64,000 nucleotides of DNA from JAJRAG01 sp050010535 (GTDB lineage Archaea; Thermoplasmatota; Thermoplasmata; Methanomassiliicoccales; JACIVX01). Position 1 is the stretch's first letter. Each line of letters opens with the position of its first letter. A model generated the notes under the pieces. The model was given only the letters and a program-made list of their open reading frames with translations. It was not told the origin of the DNA and ran no database searches. Both the position numbers and the translations under genes were made by a program. The stretch is taken from positions 1 through 64,000 of the forward strand of contig JBEKKT010000007.1 of NCBI GenBank assembly GCA_050010535.1, given 5' to 3'. Below are positions 25,797 to 34,522 of the stretch, piece by piece.

Positions 25797-28139
25797 TCAC
25801 CCGAGCAGCCTCCATAGCGGCTCAGACCATGCCTTCCTGATTTCGTCCACATCCAAGTCGATTGGGCATGATGAGTCTGATATCCTCAGAGAGCGTCCAT
25901 CCAGCTCTCCGATCCTCGCAGCTGGTCCCTTGAAGGTCTTCAGCCACTCTTTCTCCCTCTCTCCGTCCACCTCGACGACCCATCTTGAGTTCGATTCCGA
26001 GAACAGTTTGACAGTGACAGGGAGCTTCCCGAGTTGGGGAGCGCCGCCTACGAATCCCACATCCCCGCCGATGCACATTTCTGCGAGTGCGACTGCCAGG
26101 CCACCATCCGAGGGATCGTGGCACGCCCGCAAGACATCTCTGTCCATGCATTTCTTAATGGAAGCCATGGATCTCCTCATGACCTTCAATTCGACGTTCG
26201 GAACCGTGCCCCCCTTCCCCCCGAACCTACGGAAGAGCGCCGATCCCCCCATCTCGTTCTTCGTCTCTCCAACGAGGTAGACTGGATCGCCCTCTTTCTT
26301 GAAATCAGATGTAATGGAGCGCCGGATGTCCTCAACGATCCCAACGCCCATGACCGTCGGCGTCGGAGGCGCCGGCCCCTTCGGCGTCTCATTGTAGAAG
26401 CTTACGTTACCGGACGGGGCTCCGATACGGAGGGCCTTGGCCGCGTCTCCTATGCCTCTGACTGCCTCCCTGAACTCTCCCAGTCTCTCTGGCTTCTCCG
26501 GATTCCCGAAATTGAGGCAATCTGTAAGGGAATGGGGGACGGCACCTACTGAGGTCAGGTTCCTGCACATCTCGTCGACCGCCCCAAGTCCCCCCCTGTA
26601 GGGGTGGAGCTTGGTGAACCAGGGATTGACCCCTATCGAAATCGCGAGTCCCCGGTATGAGTCGCGCAGCGGCTTGATCACCGATGCATCGCCATGCGTC
26701 CTCGAGCCGATCTTTCCCTGCAACGGCTTGATGACGGTGCTTCCCCGCACCTCATGATCATATTGTCTGATCACCCATTCCTTAGACGCTGTGTTTGGGT
26801 CGGAGAGCAGAGCCAGCAGGACGGCGTTCATGTCCTTTGGTAGCTTCGGTTCGACGGTTTTGCCGGCAGTCGAAGGCTTCCCGACCTCGGTCGGGCGACA
26901 GTACTCGGGCCCCTTGGTGAGGAAGTCCAAGTCTAGGTCGAACACCTGCACGCCGTCGTAGAAGAGCTGCACGATCTGTTCTCCGATGACATCCCCTATC
27001 ACGGTGGCCGGGACGTCCCAGAGATCGAATACCTCCAGGATCTTGCGGATATTCCTCCTGGAGGCCGATATCATCATCCTTTCTTGGGACTCAGAAACCC
27101 AGATCTCCCAAGGCGCAAGGCCGGTCTCCTTGAGCGGGACCTTGTCGAGATGTACTTTCGCTCCGCATCCTCCTGCGAGCGCGATCTCTCCGACTACGCA
27201 CGACAATCCTCCGCCTCCCAGATCCTTCATCCCGTTGATCAGGCCTTTTGAGGTGACCTCCAGGCAGGCGTGGATGAGCGGCTCCTTCATTATCGGATCG
27301 CCCAGCTGCACTGCGCCCCTGGATCCCTCCTCGGATGATTCGTCCAGTTCTGCGGATGCGAATGTGACTCCATGTATCCCGTCCCTGCCTGTCCTTCCTC
27401 CGGCCAGGATAAGAACGTCCCCGAGACCTCCCACGGCGTTTTTGAGGAGCTGCGACCGTTTGACGATGCCTACACATCCGACGTTGACGATGCAGTTACC
27501 GATGTATCCCTCGTCGAAGAACACGCCCCCGGCCACCGTGGGTATGCCGAGCCTGTTGCCGTAGTCCCTTATGCCCCCGACCACGCCTCCCAGGAGATAC
27601 TTCGGATGTTTGGTTCCCACGGGGATATCGCCTATGTAGTCGAGAGGCCCGAAGAATAGAGGATCAATTAACGCTATCGGCTGCGCGCCCATGCACAGCA
27701 CGTCCCTTATGATGCCGCCGATCCCAGTCGCCGCCCCACCATACGGCTCTATTGCTGAGGGGTGGTTGTGGCTTTCGATTCTGAGAGCGTAAGCGTACTC
27801 GTCGTCGAAGACCATGACGCCTGCGTCCCCTTTGGCCAGGACGTCCGGGTGCTTGATGTTGAATATGTTCTCTCGAAGGAACACCTTCGAGCTCTTGTAG
27901 CAGCAATGCTCGCTCCAGGCTTGTGCGATTGACTGGAGCTCGACGTCCGTCGGCCGCCTCCTCTTCTTCGAGAACCACCTCGCTATCTCCTTCATCTCAT
28001 CGAGGCTGAGGTTCAACCCCAAGGAGGCGCTGATCTCTATCAGGTCCTTGTCCTTGGCCTTGGGGAGGTCGACTTCGAACAACTCGAACGGCACATTCTT
28101 GCGATGCATGAGATTGGCAAACGGCATGCACACCCTCAC
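25797..28139 (-). CDS. purL: Phosphoribosylformylglycinamidine synthase, synthetase subunit
   Basis: ATP-dependent amidation of FGAR to FGAM. 780 residues, the small PurL type that needs PurS and PurQ. Markers: QAWSEHCCYKSSK, RIESHNHPSAIEPYGGAATGIGG, ILAGGRTGRDGIHG and DLGGGGLSCVVGE; the C-terminal half repeats the fold (SVGAVPHSLTDCLNFGNPEKP, CHDPSDGGLAVALAEM). The GTG start overlaps the purS stop by four bases. Confidence 0.97.
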   Translation of the reverse strand: MRVCMPFANLMHRKNVPFELFEVDLPKAKDKDLIEISASLGLNLSLDEMKEIARWFSKKRRRPTDVELQSIAQAWSEHCCYKSSKVFLRENIFNIKHPDVLAKGDAGVMVFDDEYAYALRIESHNHPSAIEPYGGAATGIGGIIRDVLCMGAQPIALIDPLFFGPLDYIGDIPVGTKHPKYLLGGVVGGIRDYGNRLGIPTVAGGVFFDEGYIGNCIVNVGCVGIVKRSQLLKNAVGGLGDVLILAGGRTGRDGIHGVTFASAELDESSEEGSRGAVQLGDPIMKEPLIHACLEVTSKGLINGMKDLGGGGLSCVVGEIALAGGCGAKVHLDKVPLKETGLAPWEIWVSESQERMMISASRRNIRKILEVFDLWDVPATVIGDVIGEQIVQLFYDGVQVFDLDLDFLTKGPEYCRPTEVGKPSTAGKTVEPKLPKDMNAVLLALLSDPNTASKEWVIRQYDHEVRGSTVIKPLQGKIGSRTHGDASVIKPLRDSYRGLAISIGVNPWFTKLHPYRGGLGAVDEMCRNLTSVGAVPHSLTDCLNFGNPEKPERLGEFREAVRGIGDAAKALRIGAPSGNVSFYNETPKGPAPPTPTVMGVGIVEDIRRSITSDFKKEGDPVYLVGETKNEMGGSALFRRFGGKGGTVPNVELKVMRRSMASIKKCMDRDVLRACHDPSDGGLAVALAEMCIGGDVGFVGGAPQLGKLPVTVKLFSESNSRWVVEVDGEREKEWLKTFKGPAARIGELDGRSLRISDSSCPIDLDVDEIRKAWSEPLWRLLG

Positions 28140-28375
28140 TTCAGGTCTATCCTATGACTTTGAATGACCGGATTCGCAAGGAGCTTCTTGCACATCTCCT
28201 CGCAAGTCTTCTTCGCTTCCTTGCGAGTTAGATCCAGTCTTATCTCGAAGAACTTGATCGACCTGACGCTCATTATCCCCTTGAAACCGAGCAGTTCGAG
28301 CGCCTTCTTCGTGTTCTGGCCCTCAGGGTCAGCGACTCCCGGCTTGAGCTCAATTCTAATCTCCGCGACTACCAT
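28136..28375 (-). CDS. purS: Phosphoribosylformylglycinamidine synthase, PurS subunit
   Basis: 79-residue bridging subunit of the PurSQL complex. EIRIELKPGVADPEGQNTKKA and the central GFKGIMSVRSIKFFEI strand-helix unit are typical. It heads the operon and overlaps purL. Confidence 0.94.
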   Translation of the reverse strand: MVVAEIRIELKPGVADPEGQNTKKALELLGFKGIMSVRSIKFFEIRLDLTRKEAKKTCEEMCKKLLANPVIQSHRIDLK

Positions 28376-28431
28376 TGCAGCACCGCATTGGGAATCCCCT
28401 GCTCCCTACTTAATTCTGTTCTCAATTGCGT

Positions 28432-29079
28432 CTACAAGAAGCCGGCGTCTCGGACCGCCTGGAATACGCCGGAAAGAATAAAGCTGACCGCGACAGCGGC
28501 AAGAAGGAGACCCATCACTCTCGAGAACGCCATCGCCCCGCTTTTCCCCATCTTCGCGAATATGCCTTCCGAGTAGGTGAGCAGAACGTAGCTTATGAGG
28601 ACGGTCAGGACGACTCCAAGGAAGACCGATGCTATGGCCAGAAATCCTCCAGACTGCGAAGCGGCCTCGGAGACATAAATCATCACGGTCGTGATTGCAC
28701 CGGGCCCCGCGAACAGAGGTATGCCTAGAGGGACGATGCCCACTTCCTCCTTCTCCATCGCCTCCTCCTGATCCTCCTCGCTGAGCTTAGTCCTTGGCCT
28801 CTGCCCATGCATCATCGAGAAAGCGACCGAAAAGAGGAGGAGTCCGCCTGCGATTTTGAACGCCGGTATCGTGATGCCATATATCGAGAAGATGTACTGG
28901 CCGAAGATCGCGAAGACGAAGAGGACGACGGTCGTGACCAAGCAGATCTTAATCGCCACTTTTCTCTTCAGACCCTTAGAGTATCCTTCGGTCACCGCCT
29001 CGAATATGGGGATGTTGCCCACTGGGTTGACGATAGCGAAGATCGACACGAAGGCCCCGAGCGCGAATTCTATACTCAT
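28432..29079 (-). CDS. MarC-family membrane protein
   Basis: Integral membrane protein, 215 residues, six predicted helices. FVSIFAIVNPVGNIPIFEAVT opens the family; FKIAGGLLLFSVAFSMM and VPLGIPLFAGPGAITTVM follow, with an acidic loop between. The family was once linked to multidrug resistance; its function is not established and some members may export amino acids. Confidence 0.9.
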   Translation of the reverse strand: MSIEFALGAFVSIFAIVNPVGNIPIFEAVTEGYSKGLKRKVAIKICLVTTVVLFVFAIFGQYIFSIYGITIPAFKIAGGLLLFSVAFSMMHGQRPRTKLSEEDQEEAMEKEEVGIVPLGIPLFAGPGAITTVMIYVSEAASQSGGFLAIASVFLGVVLTVLISYVLLTYSEGIFAKMGKSGAMAFSRVMGLLLAAVAVSFILSGVFQAVRDAGFL

Positions 29080-29107
29080 TCTTCGTCCCCCACTTCAACA
29101 CCCATAC

Positions 29108-29887
29108 TTAATCCTTGGCCTCCGCTCCCCCCATCACCTTCCTTGCAAAAACCATGTACCCAGTGTGCCCGAGCGTGTCGAATGACGGCCTGACGCCGCC
29201 GGGGTGAACTTCGATCGTGCGCTGTATGTTCTCGAGAGCATCGATCTCCACGAATCCAGATGCTCGGAGTTTGATCACTGTGCTCTCGACCTGGTTCATG
29301 TTCGGAACGAACGCGCAGAAACGGCCTCCTCCCTTCATCATCCTCTTGACGTTCTCCACGGCTTCCCATGGATCGGGGATGTCTAGGACGACCGCGTCCG
29401 CCTTCAGGTCCATTTGATCGGTTCTGATATCTCCGATCCTAAGCTCCCAGTATTTTTCTAGTCCGGTCCTCGAGATGTTCCTTCTAGCCTTCACCGTGAA
29501 TTCGTCTCTTAGTTCCACAGAGACGACCTTCCCTTCAGGCCTTATCGAGTTCAGCAGTGAGGTCGTGAGCGATCCAGAGCCGACGCCGCCTTCAATGACC
29601 ACATCCCCGCATTTAAGATCGAGTCTCTGGACGATCGTCGCAGCATCCTTTCCCCCGATGACCTGCGGCCCTCGCTCGATTGATTCCATGAGCTCTGGCG
29701 TCCCGGGGCAGAGCACCCAGAGGGTCTTGTCTGCTACCGAGATCCTCGACCCGCTCTCCATTCCGACAAGCCTTGAGCCGTCTAGGACTCCCAACCCTTC
29801 GATTTTGATCATCGCGGATCGGATAGCAGCCCAATGCCTTTTGCCCTGCTCGTCGAGCAGGTAGACGAGCTCTCCGTCCCGAAGCAT
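29108..29887 (-). CDS. trmI: tRNA (adenine-N1)-methyltransferase TrmI
   Basis: Methylates A57/A58 in the tRNA T-loop with SAM. 259 residues. An N-terminal beta barrel (LVYLLDEQGKRHWAA) precedes the catalytic domain: IEGGVGSGSLTTSLL motif I, VVSVELRDEFTVKARRNI motif II, AVVLDIPDPWEAVENVKRMM motif IV. The tRNA-Lys in this window appears to be interrupted right beside this enzyme's target position. Confidence 0.92.
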   Translation of the reverse strand: MLRDGELVYLLDEQGKRHWAAIRSAMIKIEGLGVLDGSRLVGMESGSRISVADKTLWVLCPGTPELMESIERGPQVIGGKDAATIVQRLDLKCGDVVIEGGVGSGSLTTSLLNSIRPEGKVVSVELRDEFTVKARRNISRTGLEKYWELRIGDIRTDQMDLKADAVVLDIPDPWEAVENVKRMMKGGGRFCAFVPNMNQVESTVIKLRASGFVEIDALENIQRTIEVHPGGVRPSFDTLGHTGYMVFARKVMGGAEAKD

Positions 29888-29949
29888 GGCGGTCAGGATG
29901 CTCTCTGATGAAGAAAAGGATTATGGAGGGAAGCGAATGATCATTCCTG

Positions 29950-30375
29950 CTACTTCAGCTTGGCACCGCATTTCGGGCACTCCCAGTCGTGCTCAGAGAT
30001 CGCTGCCCCGCAGTGACGGCACCGGGGAATCCCCCTGATTTGCCTTACCTCTTCTTTCCCCTTTGCTTCGGCCTTGGCCTGTTGCGCAGGGGTCTGAGCC
30101 GGTTGAGAACTCGCTTCTTGCTTCTCTCCTTCGAAGTCGTACTTGGGATTTTCGTACTTCGTCGCAGGAGGGTACTGATAGGTGCGTCTCTTCTCTGCTT
30201 TGACTGCCACGACGTAGGCGATAGCGCCGATTATGCTAAGGAGGAAACCGACTGCGACCCAATCCCATTTCACAGCCTTCTTCCTCACCCCAGTGTCGGC
30301 GTATATCCAGGCTGCTATTCCGGCCCCGATGCCGAACCAGATCAGAATGATCACAAACAACTCTTCGAGTGCCAT
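29950..30375 (-). CDS. Membrane protein with C-terminal zinc ribbon
   Basis: 141 residues. Two transmembrane helices (VIILIWFGIGAGIAAWIY and WVAVGFLLSIIGAIAYVVAV) are followed by a Gln/Ala-rich linker and a ribbon with CRHCG and CPKCG. Such proteins are widespread in archaea without assigned function. A TATA lies about 37 bases upstream. Confidence 0.8.
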   Translation of the reverse strand: MALEELFVIILIWFGIGAGIAAWIYADTGVRKKAVKWDWVAVGFLLSIIGAIAYVVAVKAEKRRTYQYPPATKYENPKYDFEGEKQEASSQPAQTPAQQAKAEAKGKEEVRQIRGIPRCRHCGAAISEHDWECPKCGAKLK

Positions 30376-30784
30376 CCCATCACCGTTTACAACTAATGGG
30401 CTTGGCTTATATAAAATTAGTTGAGCGCTCCGTGCTATCTGTCCAATGAAATCACTTCATATGCCTGCGTCAGTTCACCTCACGGCATCGATGTGGTTGC
30501 GATTGATATCTGGGCAGGGAGAATCGACGTCAGGTTCACGGGGAAAAGGATTTAAGCCTTGGCGAAACAGCGTTTTCGCATTTGAAATGCTAGGATTCAT
30601 GGTAATGGCACTAAAGATCTTATCACAATCTAGACTAGAGCTCGGGAAGTGCGTAGTTCTCTGCCGTGATTGACACGCACGTCTGCACGGAATCGAGCCG
30701 CTGACTTCAAGAACGGAGGAGGCGAGGAGGCCCGAAACTTTAAATCAGGTCAAGCGAGCGGCTCTCTCTGCTCCAGCGTCTCGG
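30376..30784. other. Gap of about 400 bases
   Basis: Contains the promoter of the reverse gene at its left end and a TATA-like AAGGATTTAAGCC near 30546. A 75-codon forward ORF at 30446 has no protein-like character. A small RNA cannot be excluded, but no structure is obvious. Confidence 0.4.
30407..30418 (-). promoter_or_regulatory. TATA box for the membrane zinc-ribbon gene
   Basis: On the reverse strand AATTTTATATAA, 32-43 bases before the ATG at 30375. Confidence 0.55.
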
Positions 30785-31261
30785 TCACACACGGTTTATG
30801 TTTCCAGCCTCATCATAGACGAAGAACTCAGGATTGATGAGTTCCTTGTCGCGGAACTGAGATCTCAACACCATGATATGATCGCGAGCCTGTCCGGGCA
30901 CAACTATGCCAAGGTATTGGCGCTTCTTGAGGATGTCCGTGTATCTCTCAGCCTTCGCTTCGGTAAGAAACGTCGAAGCGTTTTCGACGAACTCGAAACC
31001 CTTTACCTCTCCGCCCGCTCTCAGTGTGATAACAACATACTCCACTCCAGGTGTCTCGTCAGTCTCTATCTCCTCTATTGCGAAGACCTCAGGATGCTCC
31101 CTGGCTATCTCTTCCTTCCGCTTCTGAGCAATCTTGTAGAGATCAGTGAGATCGTACTCTCTCTTCCCCACGTGTCTGCGATTATCGCGGGAGATAATGA
31201 AGTAATCGGACGGGAGGCGATCGCGTGAAGGTTGCCATCTACGCTCGAGTTTCAACTTCAT
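30785..31261 (-). CDS. Hypothetical protein, 158 aa
   Basis: A convincing coding frame of unknown family: charged N-terminus (KLERRWQPSRDRLPSDYF), a helix DLYKIAQKRKEEIAREHPEV, then alternating strands (EYVVITLRAGGEVKGFEFV). Its start overlaps, antisense, the beginning of a serine recombinase remnant, and it stands alone between two poor regions. It may be cargo or a partner gene left from a mobile element. Confidence 0.55.
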   Translation of the reverse strand: MKLKLERRWQPSRDRLPSDYFIISRDNRRHVGKREYDLTDLYKIAQKRKEEIAREHPEVFAIEEIETDETPGVEYVVITLRAGGEVKGFEFVENASTFLTEAKAERYTDILKKRQYLGIVVPGQARDHIMVLRSQFRDKELINPEFFVYDEAGNINRV

Positions 31262-31344
31262 ATGAGACCGAAAGACAAGACCCCGAGGTCCAGGCGAGTT
31301 CGGGAGAGGAGAGAAAACTAGGAGTCGAAAGGACTACCTTTTGA
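31225..31344 (+). pseudogene. Serine recombinase, N-terminal fragment
   Basis: From GTG 31225 the frame reads KVAIYARVSTSYETERQDPE before ending at TGA 31342. This is the start of resolvase-type serine recombinases, with the catalytic Ser in YARVST; the family continues for at least 180 residues. Only the first 25 or so residues are recognisable. Remnant of a transposon or integrated element. Confidence 0.65.
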
Positions 31345-31415
31345 CGCGGGTGTTTTATCAGCTCTCGGATTGTCCTGGGTCTTGGGGCTTACGAGGACCT
31401 CCCTTTTGACACGGG
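31338..31415 (+). repeat. Two near-identical 13-base direct repeats
   Basis: CTTTTGACGCGGG at 31338-31350 and CTTTTGACACGGG at 31403-31415 differ at one base. Each has GGAC a few bases before it. CTGACAG also occurs twice just after the second. They lie at the end of the recombinase relic and could be recombinase binding sites. Confidence 0.5.
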
Positions 31416-31737
31416 CACTGACAGTTCTGACAGCAGATTCGGGGGACTAAGAAGAAAGAGAAAGGAATAGATTTGGTCTATCTCCTATACTCTCGAACAT
31501 TAGCCCTGTACCGCCCTTGGTACAGATCGGGTTCTAGCCAGTCGTTCTTGTGGGTCCAAATCTCCTTGGGCCCACTACTTATCCTCGCGTTTCCGACAGT
31601 CCTGACGGTATAAAGGGAAGGAAAAGAAGGGAAGAGGCCCGCGCAGAGCTGCGTAGGCATTGGAAGACAGGCGAGTCTTGTAGGAAGGCACTTCCTCTGG
31701 ACGGACTTTCTTCTACCGTTTTCAGCTGCGAAAAGGA
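31416..31737. other. Sparse stretch of about 320 bases
   Basis: No gene is recognised. A 95-codon reverse ORF (31765-31478) covers it. Its last third (IWTHKNDWLEPDLYQGRYRA) looks protein-like and may be a remnant; the rest does not. Confidence 0.4.
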
Positions 31738-31748
31738 TTTTATATACT
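31738..31748 (+). promoter_or_regulatory. TATA box for the small membrane protein
   Basis: TTTTATATACT, about 26 bases before ATG 31769, implying a leaderless mRNA. Confidence 0.6.
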
Positions 31749-31768
31749 GAAGGCATTGGGCGCATCCA

Positions 31769-31987
31769 ATGGAAGGTTCCGATTTCCCCAGGAAGGCAAA
31801 AATGGCCATATCAGTCTTGCTGATCGTTGCCGGATTCGCAATGTACTGGGCATGGGGCCTGACTTATGGGAGCTGGAACATCTTCGAGAAGGAGTTCATC
31901 GGGGTCTATGCGGTCGTCGTTGTTCTGATCGTCTTCGGCGTCCTAGGTCTACTGCTATCCTATAAGCAGAGGCAAGAGTCCAGTTAA
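31769..31987 (+). CDS. Small membrane protein, 72 aa
   Basis: Two transmembrane helices (AISVLLIVAGFAMYWAWGL and VYAVVVVLIVFGVLGLLLS) with a short outer loop and a charged C-terminus (YKQRQESS). No family is recognised. A well-placed TATA box supports expression. Confidence 0.65.
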   Translation: MEGSDFPRKAKMAISVLLIVAGFAMYWAWGLTYGSWNIFEKEFIGVYAVVVVLIVFGVLGLLLSYKQRQESS

Positions 31988-32045
31988 GGTTCCTTGTTCC
32001 CAACATACGTGGAAGGCCGTCTATGCATGTCATGCCGCCGTAGGC

Positions 32046-33443
32046 TCACATCGCCCTTGCAGCGTAGGCGGCGATCTCTGTGTCAACGCCGCAGATGATG
32101 CACTTGCCAGCGAACTTCTCCTTCTTGTAAGGCGTTCCAAGAAGCTTGAGTTCGGTGCGGTTCTCGAATTCGTGACCGCAGTCTTCAGAGCCGCACCACC
32201 CGAATCGCAATATCTTCTTCGGCAGGCTGTCCAGGCCGTCGATGGTTTCGATCGAGTCAGCTAGTGTCTTGTTAGCCTTTTCGTGCAGGTCGCTCGAGAT
32301 CCCTCCGAGGATGCGCATGACCTCAGGGGCAATGTCAGATTTCGCAACCGTCCCCTTCGCTCCCGAATCTCTTCGTGCGAAGGTGACGACGCCTTCTTTG
32401 ATGTCCCGGGAGCCAATCTCGAGCCTCAAGGGCACGCCCTTTATCTCCCAATCGTAGAATTTGCTTCCGGGCCTCTCGTCCCTCTCGTCCAGCTTGACCC
32501 TGATCCCAGCCCCGGCGAGCTGGTCCCTCAACGCGCGCGCCTGTTGAGTGACCTCTTCGACCTTCCCCTTCGCGAGAATAGGGATGACCACGACCTGGAA
32601 TGGCGCTACCTCCGGAGGAAGAACCAGGCCCTTGTCGTCGCCGTGTACTCCGACTATCGCCCCGACCAGTCGCTCGCTCATGCCAAATGTGGTCTGGTGG
32701 ACGTATTTCAGACTCCCATCCAGATCCTCATAATGAATGTCGAAAGGCCTCGAGAAGTTCTCGCGGTAGTGGTGAATGCTTCCGAGCTGCAGGCTCCGGC
32801 CGTCCGGTAAGGTCGTGTCGACCCCTACTGTGTAGTATGCTCCCGGGAACTTGTCCCAGTCCGTTCTCTTGAGGAGCAGGTAAGGCAGACAGAGAGGCTT
32901 CATGACCTTCCCTAGTATCTCGAAGTCCTCCTCCACCTGTCTCTGCGCGTCAGCCTCGTCGACGTGGCAGGTGTGCGATTCGAAGAAGTGTATCTCCCTC
33001 ACTCTGATGAATGCCCTGGTCATCTTCGTCTCGTAACGGAAAATGTTCACAATCTGGTACGTCTTTAGCGGCAGGTCCGTGTGAGAACGGATCCATAGGG
33101 CGAATATCGGATACATCGCCGTCTCGCTGGTCGGTCTCAGAAGCAGTCTGATGTCAAGAGGATTCGTACCGGCGTGGGTGACCCAGTACACCTCGGTGTC
33201 GAACCCCTTTATGTGATCCTTCTCCTTCTGGAACTCTGTCTCGGGTATGAGCAGCGGGAAGTAGACCTCGCCATGATCGGTTGCATCGAGCTCCTTCCGC
33301 AAGAAAGAATCGATACGTAGCATGATCTGCCATCCGTACGGTGTCCAGACATTCATGCCTTTGACGGGATACCTCTTGTCTGTCAGGTTCGCCAATTCCA
33401 CTATCCCGTTGTACCACTCGCTGAAGTTCTCCTCTTTCTTCAT
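32046..33443 (-). CDS. proS: Prolyl-tRNA synthetase, archaeal/eukaryotic type
   Basis: Class II synthetase charging tRNA-Pro. 465 residues. FSEWYNGIVELANLTDKR opens the archaeal type. Motif 2: RPTSETAMYPIFALWIRSHTDLPLK-type sequence. Motif 3 region: YVHQTTFGMSERLVGAIVGVHGD. The C-terminal domain has zinc-binding Cys (GWCGSEDCG and CIICG) and ends in an aromatic/Ala tail, here AAYAARAM, where the usual ending is a Tyr. Confidence 0.96.
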   Translation of the reverse strand: MKKEENFSEWYNGIVELANLTDKRYPVKGMNVWTPYGWQIMLRIDSFLRKELDATDHGEVYFPLLIPETEFQKEKDHIKGFDTEVYWVTHAGTNPLDIRLLLRPTSETAMYPIFALWIRSHTDLPLKTYQIVNIFRYETKMTRAFIRVREIHFFESHTCHVDEADAQRQVEEDFEILGKVMKPLCLPYLLLKRTDWDKFPGAYYTVGVDTTLPDGRSLQLGSIHHYRENFSRPFDIHYEDLDGSLKYVHQTTFGMSERLVGAIVGVHGDDKGLVLPPEVAPFQVVVIPILAKGKVEEVTQQARALRDQLAGAGIRVKLDERDERPGSKFYDWEIKGVPLRLEIGSRDIKEGVVTFARRDSGAKGTVAKSDIAPEVMRILGGISSDLHEKANKTLADSIETIDGLDSLPKKILRFGWCGSEDCGHEFENRTELKLLGTPYKKEKFAGKCIICGVDTEIAAYAARAM

Positions 33444-33535
33444 CTCCGGACACCTTTCGAACGAGGGATTTCAGTATGAGTGTCGATTCTATAAATGTTT
33501 CCAGCGAAGGCTCCGAGAGGTGAGTGGGAGTCCCG

Positions 33536-34384
33536 CTAGATCGCCTTTGCGATCACTGGTGCTACCGAGATCTCCGAGACCTCGTTCTCGAGGGTGTTTG
33601 TAGACAGTACATTGTCGCAGCACTTCCTCAATCGTTCGAGCGCCCCCATCATGAACAGCCCATGCGTGCAGACGGCGACAACGCGCTTCGCGCCGAGGGA
33701 CCTCAATTGTTTTGTAGCAGCCTCGATTGTGCCCCCGGTCGAAATGATGTCGTCCACGATCAGGACCCTTCTCCCCTTGACGTCGAGCCTCTTCGGTGCC
33801 ATCTTCACCTCGGTCCCGCTGAGACGGGTCTTGACCAGGTGGTCCCAGTCGCAGCCAAGTATCTTCGCGACCCCTTCAGCCCTTTCTGCGGCCCCTTCGT
33901 CCGGGGCGAGCACTAGGTCAATTCCCGAGTTCGAGAAGAACGACGCGATGCAGCTAGTCGCATGAACATCCACCCCCTTGGCCTTGTTGAACCAATCGAG
34001 CGTCTCGGCACCGTGTATGTCGACTGTGATCACCTTGTTCGCCTTCATCTCGATGTGCTCGGCCATCACCTCGGCGCTCACGGCCTCTCCCTTGTTGAAA
34101 AGCTTGTCCTGTCGCGCGTAACCGAAATAGGGGATCACGTTGGTGATCCTCTCGGCACCTAGCCGCGCTGCAGCATCTTGAAGAAATAAGAGTTCTACTA
34201 GCATATCGTCCGGATGGGAGTTCTGAACGATCACAACCTCTCTGTCCATTTCTTCCGTCTCGAGCCTGACATAACATTCGCCGTCCGGGAAACGCTTCGA
34301 GGTCGCTTGAAGAAGTCCCGTTCCAAGTTCCTTTGCCAAATCGTCAGCCAGCTTCCTTGACGATGAACCGCCGATGACGATCAT
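33536..34384 (-). CDS. prs: Ribose-phosphate pyrophosphokinase
   Basis: Makes PRPP from ribose 5-phosphate and ATP for purine, pyrimidine, His and Trp synthesis. 282 residues, archaeal short type. FPDGECYVRLETEE, VIPYFGYARQDKLF, TVDIHGAETL and the PRPP loop VLIVDDIISTGGTI are intact. ATG 34384 is chosen over the GTG or ATG at 34435, because a TATA box sits 27 bases before it. PRPP also links to the AMP/RuBisCO cluster later in the window. Confidence 0.95.
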   Translation of the reverse strand: MIVIGGSSSRKLADDLAKELGTGLLQATSKRFPDGECYVRLETEEMDREVVIVQNSHPDDMLVELLFLQDAAARLGAERITNVIPYFGYARQDKLFNKGEAVSAEVMAEHIEMKANKVITVDIHGAETLDWFNKAKGVDVHATSCIASFFSNSGIDLVLAPDEGAAERAEGVAKILGCDWDHLVKTRLSGTEVKMAPKRLDVKGRRVLIVDDIISTGGTIEAATKQLRSLGAKRVVAVCTHGLFMMGALERLRKCCDNVLSTNTLENEVSEISVAPVIAKAI

Positions 34385-34405
34385 CTCGACCGAATCGTCC
34401 TGCGA

Positions 34406-34417
34406 CACTTTATATCT
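34406..34417 (-). promoter_or_regulatory. TATA box for prs
   Basis: Reverse strand AGATATAAAGTG, about 27 bases before ATG 34384; leaderless transcript likely. Confidence 0.6.
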
Positions 34418-34522
34418 ACTGTGACCGGACGTCACCCTCCGTGGAAGGCGCCCAGGAGACGTTGATCGTATCTCGCTTCCAATGATACCTACTCGGAAAC
34501 ATTCTTATTCTCTGCTCATGAT

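Noticed and set aside
30446..30673. Forward ORF of 75 codons
   Set aside because: No protein-like pattern and no ribosome site; the region is treated as noncoding.
31478..31765. Reverse ORF of 95 codons
   Set aside because: Only the last third looks protein-like and it crosses the promoter of the gene at 31769; not enough for a gene call.
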